From NCBI RefSeq assembly GCF_040499845.1, contig NZ_CP159342.1, positions 5,270,001 through 5,334,000 of the forward strand: DNA of 64,000 nucleotides, written 5' to 3'. Below the pieces are notes generated by a model, which saw nothing but the letters and a program-made list of their open reading frames with translations, searched no databases and was not told the DNA's origin. The DNA comes from Micromonospora sp. CCTCC AA 2012012. GTDB taxonomy: Bacteria; Actinomycetota; Actinomycetes; Mycobacteriales; Micromonosporaceae. The translations under genes were made by a program, and so were the position numbers. Position 1 is the stretch's first letter, and each line of letters starts with the position of its first letter. Below are positions 46,393-55,470 of this stretch, in pieces.

Positions 46393-48420
46393 GTGCTACG
46401 CCGTTCAGCGGTGGCCGGGCTCGCCCTCGCCACCGCGACCACACTCGCCTGCGTCACCACCGGCGGTCCCGCCTCGGCCGCCCCGCTCGCACCGGACAAG
46501 GTGCGCGGCACCGACTCGCCCGACGCCGTGCCGGGCCGCTGGATCGTCGTGCTCAAGGACCGCAAGGCCAGCGCCCGCACCGTCCGCACCACCGCCGACG
46601 GGCTTGCCGACACCGCCGGCGGTTCGGTCGGCCGGATCTTCAGCAGCGGCCTCCGCGGCTGGTCGGCGCAGATGAGCCCGGCGCAGGCCGCCCGGCTCGC
46701 CGCCGACCCCGACGTCGCGTACGTCGAGCAGGTCCGCAAGTTCTCCGTCGCCGGCACCCAGAGCACCCCGCCGTCGTGGGGGCTGGACCGGATCGACCAG
46801 ACCACCCCGGTGCTCAACCGCTCCTACACCTACCCGACCACCGCCGCCGACGTGACCGCGTACATCGTGGACACCGGCATCGACATCAGCCACCAGCAGT
46901 TCGGCGGCCGGGCCAGCTACGGCTACGACTTCGTCGACAACGACGCCGTCGCCGACGACTGCGAGGGGCACGGCACCCACGTCGCCGGCACCGTCGGCGG
47001 CAGCACGTACGGCGTCGCCAAGGACGTCAAGCTCGTCGCCGTACGGGTGCTCGACTGCAACGGTGAGGGCTACAGCGACCAGCTGGTCGCCGCCATCGAC
47101 TGGGTCACCGCGAACGCCGCGAAGCCGGCCGTGGTGAACATGAGCCTCGGCTTCGGCGGGGTCGTGCAGTCCGTGGACGACGCGGTCAACCGCTCCATCG
47201 CGGCCGGCGTCACGTACGCCGTCGCGGCCGGCAACGACCACGGCGACGCCTGCCTCGCGTCGCCGGCGCACGTGCCCGACGCGATCACCGTCGGCGCCAC
47301 CGACCACCTGGACTTCCGCGCCTGGTTCTCCAACTTCGGTCCCTGCCTGGACGTCTTCGCGCCGGGCGTGAACATCACCTCGTCGATCGGCGAGAGCACC
47401 GGCACGGCGGTGGAGAGCGGCACCTCGATGGCCTCCCCGCACGTGGCCGGTGCCGCCGCTCTGCTGCTGTCGGCGCACCCCGACTGGACGCCGCAGCAGG
47501 TCCGCGACGCGATCGTGACCGGTGGCATCTCCGGTGCCGTGCAGGACGGTCGCAACTCGGTGAACCGGCTGCTGCACGTCGGCCCGACGCAGGCGGCCCG
47601 GTCCTCGTTCGGTCTGCGGGCGCGGGTGAACGGCCGGCTCGTCACCGCGGAGAGTGCGGGCACCCTGCCGCTGATCGCCCGCAGCACGGCGCTCGGCCCG
47701 TGGGAGAAGTTCGACGTGGTGCCGACCAGTGACGGCTTCGTCGCCCTGCTCGCCAAGATCAACGCGAAGTACGTCACCGCGCCCGCCTCCGGCACCTCAC
47801 CGCTGATCGCGAACAAGACCACCATCGGCGCGGCGGAGAAGTTCACCGTCGTGGACAACTCCGACGGCAGCGTCAGCCTGAAGGCCAACTCCAACGGCAA
47901 GTACGTGATGGCCGACAACTCCGGCAAGCTGCCGCTGATCGCCAAGTCCACCGCGATCGGCCCGTGGGAGAAGTTCGACTTCACCGCCCCGGCGCCCACG
48001 GTCAGCATCAAGGCCACCGCCAACGGCAAGTACGTCACCGCCCAGAGCGCCGGCACGCTGCCGCTGCTCGCCAAGGCCACCGCGGTCGGCCTCTGGGAGA
48101 AGTACGAGGTGGTCGACGCCGGGCTGGGCTTCGTCGCCCTGCGGGCCAAGGTGAACAACAAGTTCGTCACCGCGGAGAGCGGCGGCGCCCGTCCGCTGAT
48201 CGCCCGGTCCGCCAGCATCGGCGCCTGGGAGAAGCTCTGGGTGCTCGACTACAACACCGACGGGACGCTCTATCTCGTCGCGGCGGTCAACAACAAGGTG
48301 ATCACCGCGGAGAGCGGCGGCGCCCGTCCGCTGATCGCGAACCGGACCATCGACTGGTCCAGCCCCACCCTGGGGGTCGGCGCCTGGGAGAAGTTCACGG
48401 TGACCCCGATCCAGCCCTGA
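46393..48420 (+). CDS. Secreted S8 subtilisin-like protease with six fascin-like repeats
   Basis: This is a 675-residue protein. It has a signal peptide (RRSAVAGLALATATTLACV ... ASAAP), an inhibitor I9-like propeptide (about 40-120), and a peptidase S8 domain with Asp (YIVDTGID), His (GHGTHVAG) and Ser (GTSMASPHVAG). The C-terminal 275 residues carry six repeats of type NGKYVTAxSxGxxPLIA ... WEKF, enough for two beta-trefoils of the fascin/actin-crosslinking kind. GTG 46393 follows GGGGAGA and directly precedes the signal peptide. A strong terminator follows. Confidence 0.92.
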   Translation: MLRRSAVAGLALATATTLACVTTGGPASAAPLAPDKVRGTDSPDAVPGRWIVVLKDRKASARTVRTTADGLADTAGGSVGRIFSSGLRGWSAQMSPAQAARLAADPDVAYVEQVRKFSVAGTQSTPPSWGLDRIDQTTPVLNRSYTYPTTAADVTAYIVDTGIDISHQQFGGRASYGYDFVDNDAVADDCEGHGTHVAGTVGGSTYGVAKDVKLVAVRVLDCNGEGYSDQLVAAIDWVTANAAKPAVVNMSLGFGGVVQSVDDAVNRSIAAGVTYAVAAGNDHGDACLASPAHVPDAITVGATDHLDFRAWFSNFGPCLDVFAPGVNITSSIGESTGTAVESGTSMASPHVAGAAALLLSAHPDWTPQQVRDAIVTGGISGAVQDGRNSVNRLLHVGPTQAARSSFGLRARVNGRLVTAESAGTLPLIARSTALGPWEKFDVVPTSDGFVALLAKINAKYVTAPASGTSPLIANKTTIGAAEKFTVVDNSDGSVSLKANSNGKYVMADNSGKLPLIAKSTAIGPWEKFDFTAPAPTVSIKATANGKYVTAQSAGTLPLLAKATAVGLWEKYEVVDAGLGFVALRAKVNNKFVTAESGGARPLIARSASIGAWEKLWVLDYNTDGTLYLVAAVNNKVITAESGGARPLIANRTIDWSSPTLGVGAWEKFTVTPIQP

Positions 48421-48431
48421 CGTACCACCCG

Positions 48432-48473
48432 AACGACGGTGCCCGCCGGAGGAATCCGGCGGGCACCGTCGTT
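48432..48473. terminator. Bidirectional terminator between protease and flotillin genes
   Basis: Perfect 19-bp inverted repeat (48432-48450 and 48455-48473) with GGAA loop, followed by TTTCTG on the plus strand. It lies between convergent genes. Confidence 0.8.
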
Positions 48474-48485
48474 TCTGCGGGTCGG

Positions 48486-49991
48486 TCAGTGCTCGACGCT
48501 GCTGCCGTCCACCGTGGCCCTGCCGTTGGTGTGCGCGCCACTCAGCTTGGCGAGCAGCCCGGCCAGGTCGATGCCGGTCAGGTCGGTGCCGAGCTGGAGG
48601 CCCTGGGCGACGTTTCCGGCGACCGACTTGGTCAGCGACGAGGCACCGTCGGTGGAGATGACGGTCATCTTGTCGATCGCGCCGATCGGGGCGCTGGCCG
48701 CCTCGACCACCTGCGGCAGCACCCGGACCAGCAGGTCCAGCACGGCGGCCTCGCCGTACGCGGCGAACGCCTCGGCCTTGCGGGCCATCGCCTCCGCCTC
48801 GGCCTGACCCTTGGCCAGGATCGCCGCGGCCTCCGCCTGGCCCTCGCGCTCGATCGCGTCGGCGATCGCGGTACGCCGGCGCTGCTCGGCCTCACCCTCC
48901 TTGGCACCCTCGACCGCGTTCGCCTCGGCCAGCGCGGCCCGGCGGGCCCGCTCGCCCTCACCGGTGAGCCGGGCCTGCTCGGCCTCGGCCTGCGCGGCCG
49001 CGATGGTCGCCTGCCGCCGCGCGTCGGCGTTCAGCACCGCCGCGTTGCGGGCCGCCTCGGCCTCCTGCTCGACCTTGTAGCGGGCCGCGTCGGCGGGCTT
49101 GCGCACCTCGGTGTCGAGCTGCCGCTGCTTCAGCTCCGCGTTCCGCTCGGCCACCTTCTGCTGCTCGGAGAGGATCGCCTGGTCCCGCTCGGCCTGGGCG
49201 AGCGGACCGGCCGCCGCCGACTTCGCCTTGGCGGCGTCGATCTCCGCCTGGATGCCGGCCTGCTTGAGGGAGAGGTTCCGGTTCGCCTCGGCGATCGCCT
49301 CCTCGGCGAGCAGCCGCTCCTGCTCGGCCTGCTGCCGGGCCCGGGCCTCGGCGATGGCCGCGTCCTTGAGCACCCGCGCGGCCTCCGGCCGCCCCAGGTC
49401 CTGCAGGTACGACCCCTCGGCCAGGATGTCCTGGAGTTGGAAGGTGTCCAGCACCAGCCCCTGGTTGGTCATCGAGTGCTCGGCCTCCTCCGCCACCGCG
49501 CTGGCGAACGCCGCCCGGTCCCGGATGATCTCCTCGACGGTGAGCCGGCCGACGATGGAGCGGAGCGCGCCGGCCAGCACCTCCCGGGTGAAGTTGTCGA
49601 TCTCGTCCTGCTGGTGCAGGAAGCGCTGGGCGGCGGCGCGGATCGCGTCCTCGGTCCCGCCGATTTTCACGATCGCCACGCCGTGCAGCTCCGTACGGAT
49701 GCCCTGCTTGCTCACCGCACCCTTGATGCCGACGTCGATCCGGCGGCTGGACAGGTCGAGCGACTGGAGCTTCTGCACCACCGGCAGCACGAAGACCGAC
49801 GCGCCGAGGACGACCTTCTGCCCGGACATGTCGGTGGAGCGCAGGCCGTCGGCGGTCTGGGTGGTCCGACCCTTGCGGCCGGTGACGATGAACGCCTCGT
49901 TCGGACCGGCCACCTTGATCCGGGAGAGCACGAAGAGGATGAGGACGACGGCGAGGAGGACCGCGCCGCCGATGGCGACGAGCAGGGGCAT
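48486..49991 (-). CDS. Flotillin-like SPFH-domain protein
   Basis: This 501-residue protein has an N-terminal hydrophobic segment (MPLLVAIGGAVLLAVVLILF) and an SPFH/band-7 domain (about 25-190). A long Ala/Glu-rich coiled coil with AEAEQ-type heptads (about 210-430) and a C-terminal tail follow. Flotillins organise ordered membrane patches. It lies 23 bases downstream of an NfeD-type partner, the typical pair. ATG 49991 is chosen because the membrane anchor begins there; the upstream extension is arginine-rich. Confidence 0.92.
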   Translation of the reverse strand: MPLLVAIGGAVLLAVVLILFVLSRIKVAGPNEAFIVTGRKGRTTQTADGLRSTDMSGQKVVLGASVFVLPVVQKLQSLDLSSRRIDVGIKGAVSKQGIRTELHGVAIVKIGGTEDAIRAAAQRFLHQQDEIDNFTREVLAGALRSIVGRLTVEEIIRDRAAFASAVAEEAEHSMTNQGLVLDTFQLQDILAEGSYLQDLGRPEAARVLKDAAIAEARARQQAEQERLLAEEAIAEANRNLSLKQAGIQAEIDAAKAKSAAAGPLAQAERDQAILSEQQKVAERNAELKQRQLDTEVRKPADAARYKVEQEAEAARNAAVLNADARRQATIAAAQAEAEQARLTGEGERARRAALAEANAVEGAKEGEAEQRRRTAIADAIEREGQAEAAAILAKGQAEAEAMARKAEAFAAYGEAAVLDLLVRVLPQVVEAASAPIGAIDKMTVISTDGASSLTKSVAGNVAQGLQLGTDLTGIDLAGLLAKLSGAHTNGRATVDGSSVEH

Positions 49992-50014
49992 GGGAGTTCC
50001 CGTCTGTCGGGGGT

Positions 50015-50554
50015 TCAGTAGGTTTCGACGTGCACGCTGGTCTCGCTCAGCGCCTGGACCACGAAGATCTGGGCACCGACCGGGATGGGCTGGTCGGCGC
50101 GGGCGTTGAGCTTGACCGGCTGGCCGGCGACGCGAACCCGGACCTCGCCGTAGCCGCCGGCGGGGACCGGGGTGACGACCAGGCCGATCGCGCCGACCAG
50201 GTCGTCGCGGGTGGGGGTGGGGTCGGTGCGCATGTCGCGCGCCGCCCGGGTCAGCCGGATCGCCAGCCACGCGGTGGGCACGGCCGCGAGCACGCCGCCG
50301 GCCGCCGCCGCGGCGACCATCCCGGGGGTACGTCCACCGAGGAGCTCGTTGACGATCGCGGCCCCGAAACCGAACGCCCCGACGAAGCCGGCGACCGCCT
50401 CGACCGACACCGGACCGTCGACGTCGGGGTGGCCGATGTGGAGCAGCCCGGCACCGAGCAGGGCGAGCGCCAGCACGCCGACGCCGGCCCCGCCGATGAT
50501 CAGAAAGACGAGCGTCCCCGTGGCCACGACCTGCACGGTAGTCCGCCGACGCAA
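50015..50554 (-). CDS. NfeD-like membrane protein, flotillin partner
   Basis: This 179-residue protein has hydrophobic helices at about 8-38, 53-75 and 78-100, then a soluble OB-fold-like C-terminus (LVGAIGLVVTPVPAGGYGEVRV ... IPVGAQIFVVQAL). NfeD-type proteins with this layout are encoded beside flotillins. The start is a TTG at 50554; a GTG at 50536 is an alternative of similar quality. Confidence 0.8.
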   Translation of the reverse strand: MRRRTTVQVVATGTLVFLIIGGAGVGVLALALLGAGLLHIGHPDVDGPVSVEAVAGFVGAFGFGAAIVNELLGGRTPGMVAAAAAGGVLAAVPTAWLAIRLTRAARDMRTDPTPTRDDLVGAIGLVVTPVPAGGYGEVRVRVAGQPVKLNARADQPIPVGAQIFVVQALSETSVHVETY

Positions 50555-50576
50555 CCGGACGACCTTGAGCGACGGG

Positions 50577-51671
50577 TCAGCGAGGGCTGAGGGTGAGGTG
50601 CTGTGCGACGAGTTCCCTCGGCAGCGGTTGCCGGACCAGTTCCCGACCGGCCGGGTCGGCGAGCACGTAGTCGCCGGCCCCGATCGGCTCGCGGTAGAGC
50701 AGTCGGTCGTCGGAGACCCAGACGACGTCGGCGGCCGGCAGCGGGTTCACCACCCGGCCGGTGGCGGTCTCGACCAGCAGCGGCTCCCGCTGCCCCTGGA
50801 CGACCACCAGCCTCCCGTCCGGCGACCAGGCGTCCGGCCCCGCCGGGTCGCCGGGAACCGGGACGAGCCGGGTCGGCTGCCCGTCATCGGCGGAGAAGAG
50901 CTGTACGCCCCGCCGCTCGTCCCGGACCGCCTCGTTGTGGTCGCCCCCGCCGGTCTGCGGCAGCGCGACCTCCCGGCCGTCCCGGGTCCAGGTGAAGTTG
51001 CAGTAGTCGGTGCAGAACCACCGCCTCCGGTCCACCGGGTACGTGTGCGTCGTGCCGTCGGTCTCCAGCACGATGAACCCCTCGTGATCGAGTCGGCGGG
51101 TGGTGAGGAGCAGCCGTCGGCCGTCCGGGGACCACTGGGGGTCGGAGAGGGCGCGGCCCACCTCGTACCAGTGGAACCTGCCGGTGCGCAGGTCCGCCAG
51201 GCCGACCTGGCGGGGTCGTTTCTCGTCCCGGACCGCGACGAAGGACCCCGTGGGCGCCGGATAGACGCCGTCGAAGCTGCTGGTCCTGCGGTATTCGCCG
51301 GTGCCGCGGTCCAGCACGAAGGCCCGCCCCGCGCCACCCGGGTACGCCGCGCCGACCACCAGCCGGTCGCCGGGCAGCAGCAGCGGCTTCGTGGTCCAGT
51401 CCGGCCCCGGCGTGGGCAGCACGGTCGGCTCGGGGGTGGCCGTGGCGGGGGGCGTGGCCGGCGGCGCGACCGGGTCCGGCCGGAGCAGCACGAACGGCAG
51501 GAGCACCGCGACGATCGCCGCCAGTGCGGCCCCCGCGGCGGTGGCCCGCCGACGGCGGCGCAGCCGGCGGCCCCGACGCAGCGCCGCACCGGCCAGGTCC
51601 GGTGCGGGCCGGACCCCGGCCGCGAGGTCGTGTACGGCCGCCCGCAGGGCGTCCTCCGCCGACCGGGTCAT
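50577..51671 (-). CDS. TolB/WD40-like membrane-anchored protein paired with a sigma factor
   Basis: This is a 364-residue protein. A short cytoplasmic N-terminus (about 1-40) with an arginine run precedes one transmembrane helix (about 43-63). A Pro/Thr linker then leads to a beta-propeller-like region with WSPDGRRLLL, WTRDGREVAL and WSPDGRLVVV repeats. The ATG overlaps the sigma-factor stop (ATGA), so it may act as the anti-sigma or sensor partner. That role is inferred from position only. Confidence 0.8.
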   Translation of the reverse strand: MTRSAEDALRAAVHDLAAGVRPAPDLAGAALRRGRRLRRRRRATAAGAALAAIVAVLLPFVLLRPDPVAPPATPPATATPEPTVLPTPGPDWTTKPLLLPGDRLVVGAAYPGGAGRAFVLDRGTGEYRRTSSFDGVYPAPTGSFVAVRDEKRPRQVGLADLRTGRFHWYEVGRALSDPQWSPDGRRLLLTTRRLDHEGFIVLETDGTTHTYPVDRRRWFCTDYCNFTWTRDGREVALPQTGGGDHNEAVRDERRGVQLFSADDGQPTRLVPVPGDPAGPDAWSPDGRLVVVQGQREPLLVETATGRVVNPLPAADVVWVSDDRLLYREPIGAGDYVLADPAGRELVRQPLPRELVAQHLTLSPR

Positions 51672-52189
51672 CGCGTCACCTCCGAGCGCTCGGTCAGGTC
51701 GTCCAGTCCGGGCACCAGTACGCGGAGCTTCGCCAGCGCCTTCGACGCCTGGCTGGCCACGGTGCCGGCCCGGCAGCCGAGGAGCGCGGCGGTCTGCTCG
51801 ACGCTGAGGTCCTCCAGGTAGCGCAGGGTGAGCACGGCGCGCTGCCGGGGCGGCAGGGCCAGCAGCGCCTCGCGCAGCAGCATCCGCAGGTCGGCGTCGT
51901 GACCGCTGTCGCCGGTCGCCGCCCGCTCCGGCAGCACCGCGACCGGCACCTCCGGGCGCCGCGCCCGACGCCGCCAGCCGGAGACCTGGTCGTGGTAGAG
52001 GATCCGTTTCACGTACGGCTCGGCGTCGCCCCGGATCCGCGGCCACCGGGCGTACGCCTTGGCCAGCGCGTTCTGCAGCAGGTCCTCGGCCGCGTGCTGG
52101 TTGCCGGCGAGCGCGTACGCGATCCGCAGCAGCGCGTCGCCCCGTTCGTTGACGAACGCGGTGAACTCCCCGTCGGTCACCTCAGTCAC
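51668..52189 (-). CDS. SigE-family ECF sigma factor
   Basis: This 173-residue sigma factor has region 2 (FTAFVNERGDALLRIAYALAG, AEDLLQNALAKAYARWPRI) and region 4 (LPPRQRAVLTLRYLEDL, GCRAGTVASQASKAL). The size and motifs fit the Streptomyces SigE family (SigE70-like). GTG 52189 is preceded by GGAGGT. It is divergent from the MGMT gene and coupled to the TolB-like gene. Confidence 0.92.
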   Translation of the reverse strand: MTEVTDGEFTAFVNERGDALLRIAYALAGNQHAAEDLLQNALAKAYARWPRIRGDAEPYVKRILYHDQVSGWRRRARRPEVPVAVLPERAATGDSGHDADLRMLLREALLALPPRQRAVLTLRYLEDLSVEQTAALLGCRAGTVASQASKALAKLRVLVPGLDDLTERSEVTR

Positions 52190-52277
52190 CGCCCACCTCC
52201 GCTAACCAGGACGCGGGCCACGCCGGAAACTTTGCCTCGGTCCGCGCGTGGAGTCGATGTCGTGGGGCAGGAGCAGA

Positions 52278-52775
52278 ATGGCGGGCATGCGCTGGGCCGT
52301 GCTCGATTCCCCGATCGGTGAGTTCTCCGTGGCCACCGAGGGCGGGGCGGTGTGCGGGGCGCACTTCGGCCGGGTGGAGTCGGCGGTCGAGGAGCCCGTC
52401 GACGAGGTGGCCCGGCTGGCCGTGGCGGAGCTGCGGGCGTACTTCGCCGGTGCGGCGACCGGCTTCACGGTGCCGGTGCTGGCGCCTCGGGGGTCACCGT
52501 TCGAACGGGCCGTCTGGCGCGAGATGACCCGCATTCCGTACGGCGAGAAGCTCACCTACGGCGAGGTGGCCCGGGCGGTCGGCGAGCCGGGCGCGGCGCG
52601 GGCGGTCGGGGTGGCGTGCAACCGGAACCCGGTGCCGGTGCTGGTGCCCTGTCACCGGATCGTCGGGGCGGGCGGCAAGCTGGTCGGCTTCGGCGGCGGC
52701 CTGCCCCGCAAGGTCACCCTGCTGGAGCTGGAGGCGTCGGTGGCGCTGCGCCGCGTCTGGCTGCCCGAGGGTTGA
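52278..52775 (+). CDS. ogt: Methylated-DNA--protein-cysteine methyltransferase
   Basis: This 165-residue suicide enzyme removes the methyl group of O6-methylguanine onto its own cysteine in VLVPCHRIVG. The DNA-binding helix-turn-helix region IPYGEKLTYGEVARAVG and the Arg finger in GAARAVGVACNRNP are present. ATG 52278 follows CAGGAGCAG; ATG 52287 is also possible. Confidence 0.94.
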   Translation: MAGMRWAVLDSPIGEFSVATEGGAVCGAHFGRVESAVEEPVDEVARLAVAELRAYFAGAATGFTVPVLAPRGSPFERAVWREMTRIPYGEKLTYGEVARAVGEPGAARAVGVACNRNPVPVLVPCHRIVGAGGKLVGFGGGLPRKVTLLELEASVALRRVWLPEG

Positions 52776-52819
52776 TCGCACACGTCGTCGCCGTACCTGG
52801 AGATGTCGGAGTGAACGCG

Positions 52820-52851
52820 CGAGGGCCGGGTCCGTGCGGACCCGGCCCTCG
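52820..52851 (-). terminator. Terminator of ino1
   Basis: 14-bp perfect arms CGAGGGCCGGGTCC / GGACCCGGCCCTCG around a GTGC loop, 20 bases after the ino1 stop. Confidence 0.7.
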
Positions 52852-52871
52852 GTGCTGCGTGGTTCAGCGCG

Positions 52872-53951
52872 TCAGCGCTCGACCTCGCCCTTGATGAACG
52901 CCTCGACGGCGGCGTGCGCGTCGTGGTCGGCGTACTGGGTGGGCGGGGACTTCATGAAGTACGAGGAGGCCGAGAGGATCGGGCCACCGATCTTGCGGTC
53001 CAGCGCGATCTTCGCGGCCCGGACGGCGTCGATGATGACACCGGCCGAGTTCGGCGAGTCCCACACCTCGAGCTTGAGCTCGGCGTTCAGCGGGGTGTCA
53101 CCGAAGGAGCGGCCCTCCAGGCGGATGTACGCCCACTTGCGGTCGTCGAGCCACGGCACGTGGTCCGACGGGCCGATGTGCACGTCGCTCTTGCTCATCT
53201 CGTGCGGGATCTGCGAGGTCACCGACTGGGTCTTCGAGATCTTCTTCGAGACCAGGCGGTTGCGCTCCAGCATGTTCATGAAGTCCATGTTGCCGCCGAA
53301 GTTGAGCTGGTACGTGCGCAGCAGCTCGACACCGCGGTCCTCGAAGAGCTTCGCCAGCGCGCGGTGCACGATGGTGGCGCCGACCTGGCTCTTGATGTCG
53401 TCACCGACGATCGGCAGGCCCGCGTCCTCGAACTTCTTCGCCCACTCGGGGTCGGAGGCGATGAAGACCGGCAGGGCGTTCACGAACGCGCAACCGGCGT
53501 CGATCGCGGCCTGCGCATAGAACTTGTCGGCCTGCTCGGAGCCGACCGGCAGGTAGGAGACGACCACGTCGACCTGCGCGTCACGCAGCGCCTTGGCGAC
53601 GTCCACCGGCTCGGCGTCCGACTCCTCGACGATCTCGCGGTAGTACTGGCCCAGACCGTCGAAGGTCGGACCGCGCTGGACGCTGACGCCGGTCGGCGGC
53701 ACGTCGCAGAGCTTGATGGTGTTGTTCTCGCTGGCGACGATCGCCTCCGCGAGGTCCATGCCCACCTTCTTGGCGTCCACGTCGAACGCCGCGACAAACT
53801 CCACGTCCGATACGTGGTAGTCGCCGAAGGTGACGTGCATGAGACCCGGGACGCGGTCGTTCGGGTCGGCGTTCCGGTAGTACTCCACGCCCTGCACGAG
53901 GGACGAGGCGCAGTTACCCACACCGACGATGGCGACGCGGACGGAGCCCAT
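52872..53951 (-). CDS. ino1: Inositol-3-phosphate synthase
   Basis: This 359-residue NAD-dependent enzyme converts glucose-6-phosphate to inositol-3-phosphate, feeding phosphatidylinositol and mycothiol. Motifs are [13 protein letters not shown] (NAD binding), [28 protein letters not shown] and [15 protein letters not shown] 53951 follows AAGGAGG. It lies directly downstream of a PadR regulator, overlapping neither; the PadR stop is 24 bases before its ATG. Confidence 0.96.
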   Translation of the reverse strand: MGSVRVAIVGVGNCASSLVQGVEYYRNADPNDRVPGLMHVTFGDYHVSDVEFVAAFDVDAKKVGMDLAEAIVASENNTIKLCDVPPTGVSVQRGPTFDGLGQYYREIVEESDAEPVDVAKALRDAQVDVVVSYLPVGSEQADKFYAQAAIDAGCAFVNALPVFIASDPEWAKKFEDAGLPIVGDDIKSQVGATIVHRALAKLFEDRGVELLRTYQLNFGGNMDFMNMLERNRLVSKKISKTQSVTSQIPHEMSKSDVHIGPSDHVPWLDDRKWAYIRLEGRSFGDTPLNAELKLEVWDSPNSAGVIIDAVRAAKIALDRKIGGPILSASSYFMKSPPTQYADHDAHAAVEAFIKGEVER

Positions 53952-53974
53952 AGCGTCTGCCTCCTTCTTCTTCA

Positions 53975-54613
53975 TCACGGCCGCTCTGTCCTGGACGCTC
54001 CAGGCGGGGGCGGGCTGTTGTCTTCTCGTCGGCCGCCGGCTGCCCCGCTGTGCGGGACGGTCGGGGCTCGGCCGGAGCGCTCATTGGCGATGAGCTCCTC
54101 CAGCCAGCGGACCTCACGCTCACAGGCGTCGAGGCCGTGGCGCTGCAGTTCCAGGGTGTACGCGTCGAGCCGCTCGGCTGCCCGGCCGAGCACGTCACGA
54201 AGACCTTCGCGACGCTCCTCGATCTTGCGACGACGACCTTCCAGGATCCGGAGTCGGGTGGCCTGGTCGGTCCGGGCGAAGAACGCGAAGTGCACGCCGA
54301 AGCCCGTGTCGTCGTACGTCTCGGGTCCAGCCTGCGCTATCAGCTGGGCGAAGCGTTCCTTGCCCTCCGCGGTAATGGTGTAGACCACCCGACCGCGTCG
54401 GCTGGTCAGCGCGGGAACCTCCTCGGCGGTCGCGGGTGTCTCGGCGGCTTCGGTGATCCAACCCGCCGCCTGCAGCCGCCGCAGGGTCGGGTAGAGCGAG
54501 CCGTAGCTGATCGCCGCCCGGATGGCACCGAGCTTGGCGGCCAGCTCCTTGCGCAGCTCGTAGCCGTGCATCGGGGCCTCCTGAAGGAGGCCCAGGATGG
54601 CGAGCTCGAGCAT
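53975..54613 (-). CDS. PadR-family transcriptional regulator
   Basis: This 212-residue protein has an N-terminal winged helix ([46 protein letters not shown]), then a helical C-terminal domain with a coiled coil (about 125-185) and a Pro-rich tail. ATG 54613 starts the family-typical sequence. It is co-directional with ino1. A 25-bp palindrome 64 bases upstream is the probable operator. The same regulator precedes ino1 in mycobacteria. Confidence 0.92.
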   Translation of the reverse strand: MLELAILGLLQEAPMHGYELRKELAAKLGAIRAAISYGSLYPTLRRLQAAGWITEAAETPATAEEVPALTSRRGRVVYTITAEGKERFAQLIAQAGPETYDDTGFGVHFAFFARTDQATRLRILEGRRRKIEERREGLRDVLGRAAERLDAYTLELQRHGLDACEREVRWLEELIANERSGRAPTVPHSGAAGGRREDNSPPPPGASRTERP

Positions 54614-54676
54614 GGCCACCCCTTCTTCAACCCCGACGCGGAGCTGTTTACCCCGGGGCACGGCCCGGTAACCGCC

Positions 54677-54701
54677 GCGATGTATCGGACCGATACATCG
54701 C
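54677..54701. promoter_or_regulatory. Palindromic operator ahead of padR
   Basis: Perfect 12-bp arms GCGATGTATCGG / CCGATACATCGC around one A. The core ATGTATC/GATACAT fits PadR-type operators, supporting autoregulation of padR and perhaps ino1. Confidence 0.75.
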
Positions 54702-54808
54702 AACTTAGCGGAGAGCCGTGATCAGGGCAAACCCTCGCTCCGGGGTGCCGTCGTCACGGATGGTCACGGTGGTCGCCTGGCCCCGCCGGACCGCGTACCC
54801 TTTGCCGC

Positions 54809-55273
54809 ATGCGTACGCAGCGCCAGGTCGTCGACTACTCGCTCCAGAAGCGAGCGGTGCTGCGTGAACTCCTCGCCGGCCGGATCGGCACGTACGACGT
54901 CTGCGACGCGTCGCCGTACCTGAAGAACGCCGCCCGGTTCCACGGCGAGCCGACCGATGAGCGTTGCCCCATCTGCCGGAGCGAGAACCTCATCCACGTC
55001 CACTACATTTACGGGGACGAACTCAAGCAGTCCGCCGGCCAGGCGCGGACCCGGGCGGAGTTGCCCGTCCTGGCGATGACGCTGCGTGAGTTCCAGGTCT
55101 TCGTGGTGGAGGTGTGCCCCGGGTGTGACTGGAACCATCTCGTCGAGCAGTTCCTGCTCGGGCGGGACGGGCTGACCGGTGGCACGGAGGACGGGTCGGC
55201 TCAGGACGCGATGGGTGGCTCGTCCACCACGTCCGGGTCGACCCCTCGTCGAAGGCGAGAGGCGCAACGGTGA
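54809..55273 (+). CDS. DUF5318 protein
   Basis: This is a 154-residue cytoplasmic protein. A zinc-ribbon-like pair of CxxC motifs (RCPICRSEN and VCPGCDWN) is spaced by about 50 residues. The tail is Ser/Arg-rich. It is conserved next to ponA in actinobacteria (the Rv0049 position). It is divergent from padR. Function is unknown; nucleic-acid or protein binding is only inferred from the zinc motifs. Confidence 0.85.
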   Translation: MRTQRQVVDYSLQKRAVLRELLAGRIGTYDVCDASPYLKNAARFHGEPTDERCPICRSENLIHVHYIYGDELKQSAGQARTRAELPVLAMTLREFQVFVVEVCPGCDWNHLVEQFLLGRDGLTGGTEDGSAQDAMGGSSTTSGSTPRRRREAQR

Positions 55274-55470
55274 TTCGAGCGGTGTCGGCCGATCCTGGTC
55301 CGGTGGACGAGGGACGGGACACTCGACAGCTCGTACGTCTGATTGGTCCGAATGATCAGGAATTGACGCCTGCGCACCGGCTGGCCCGGGGTGTAGCGTC
55401 GCGTGTTCCGGCTCACGGCAACCCGGTGGTGGCGCGTCCGCGCCCCACCGCGACCGGCAGGGTGTGAGGA

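Noticed and set aside
52006..52019. GTTTCACGT half-site in the SigE-family gene
   Set aside because: Only one half of parS is present, within an ordinary coding sequence.
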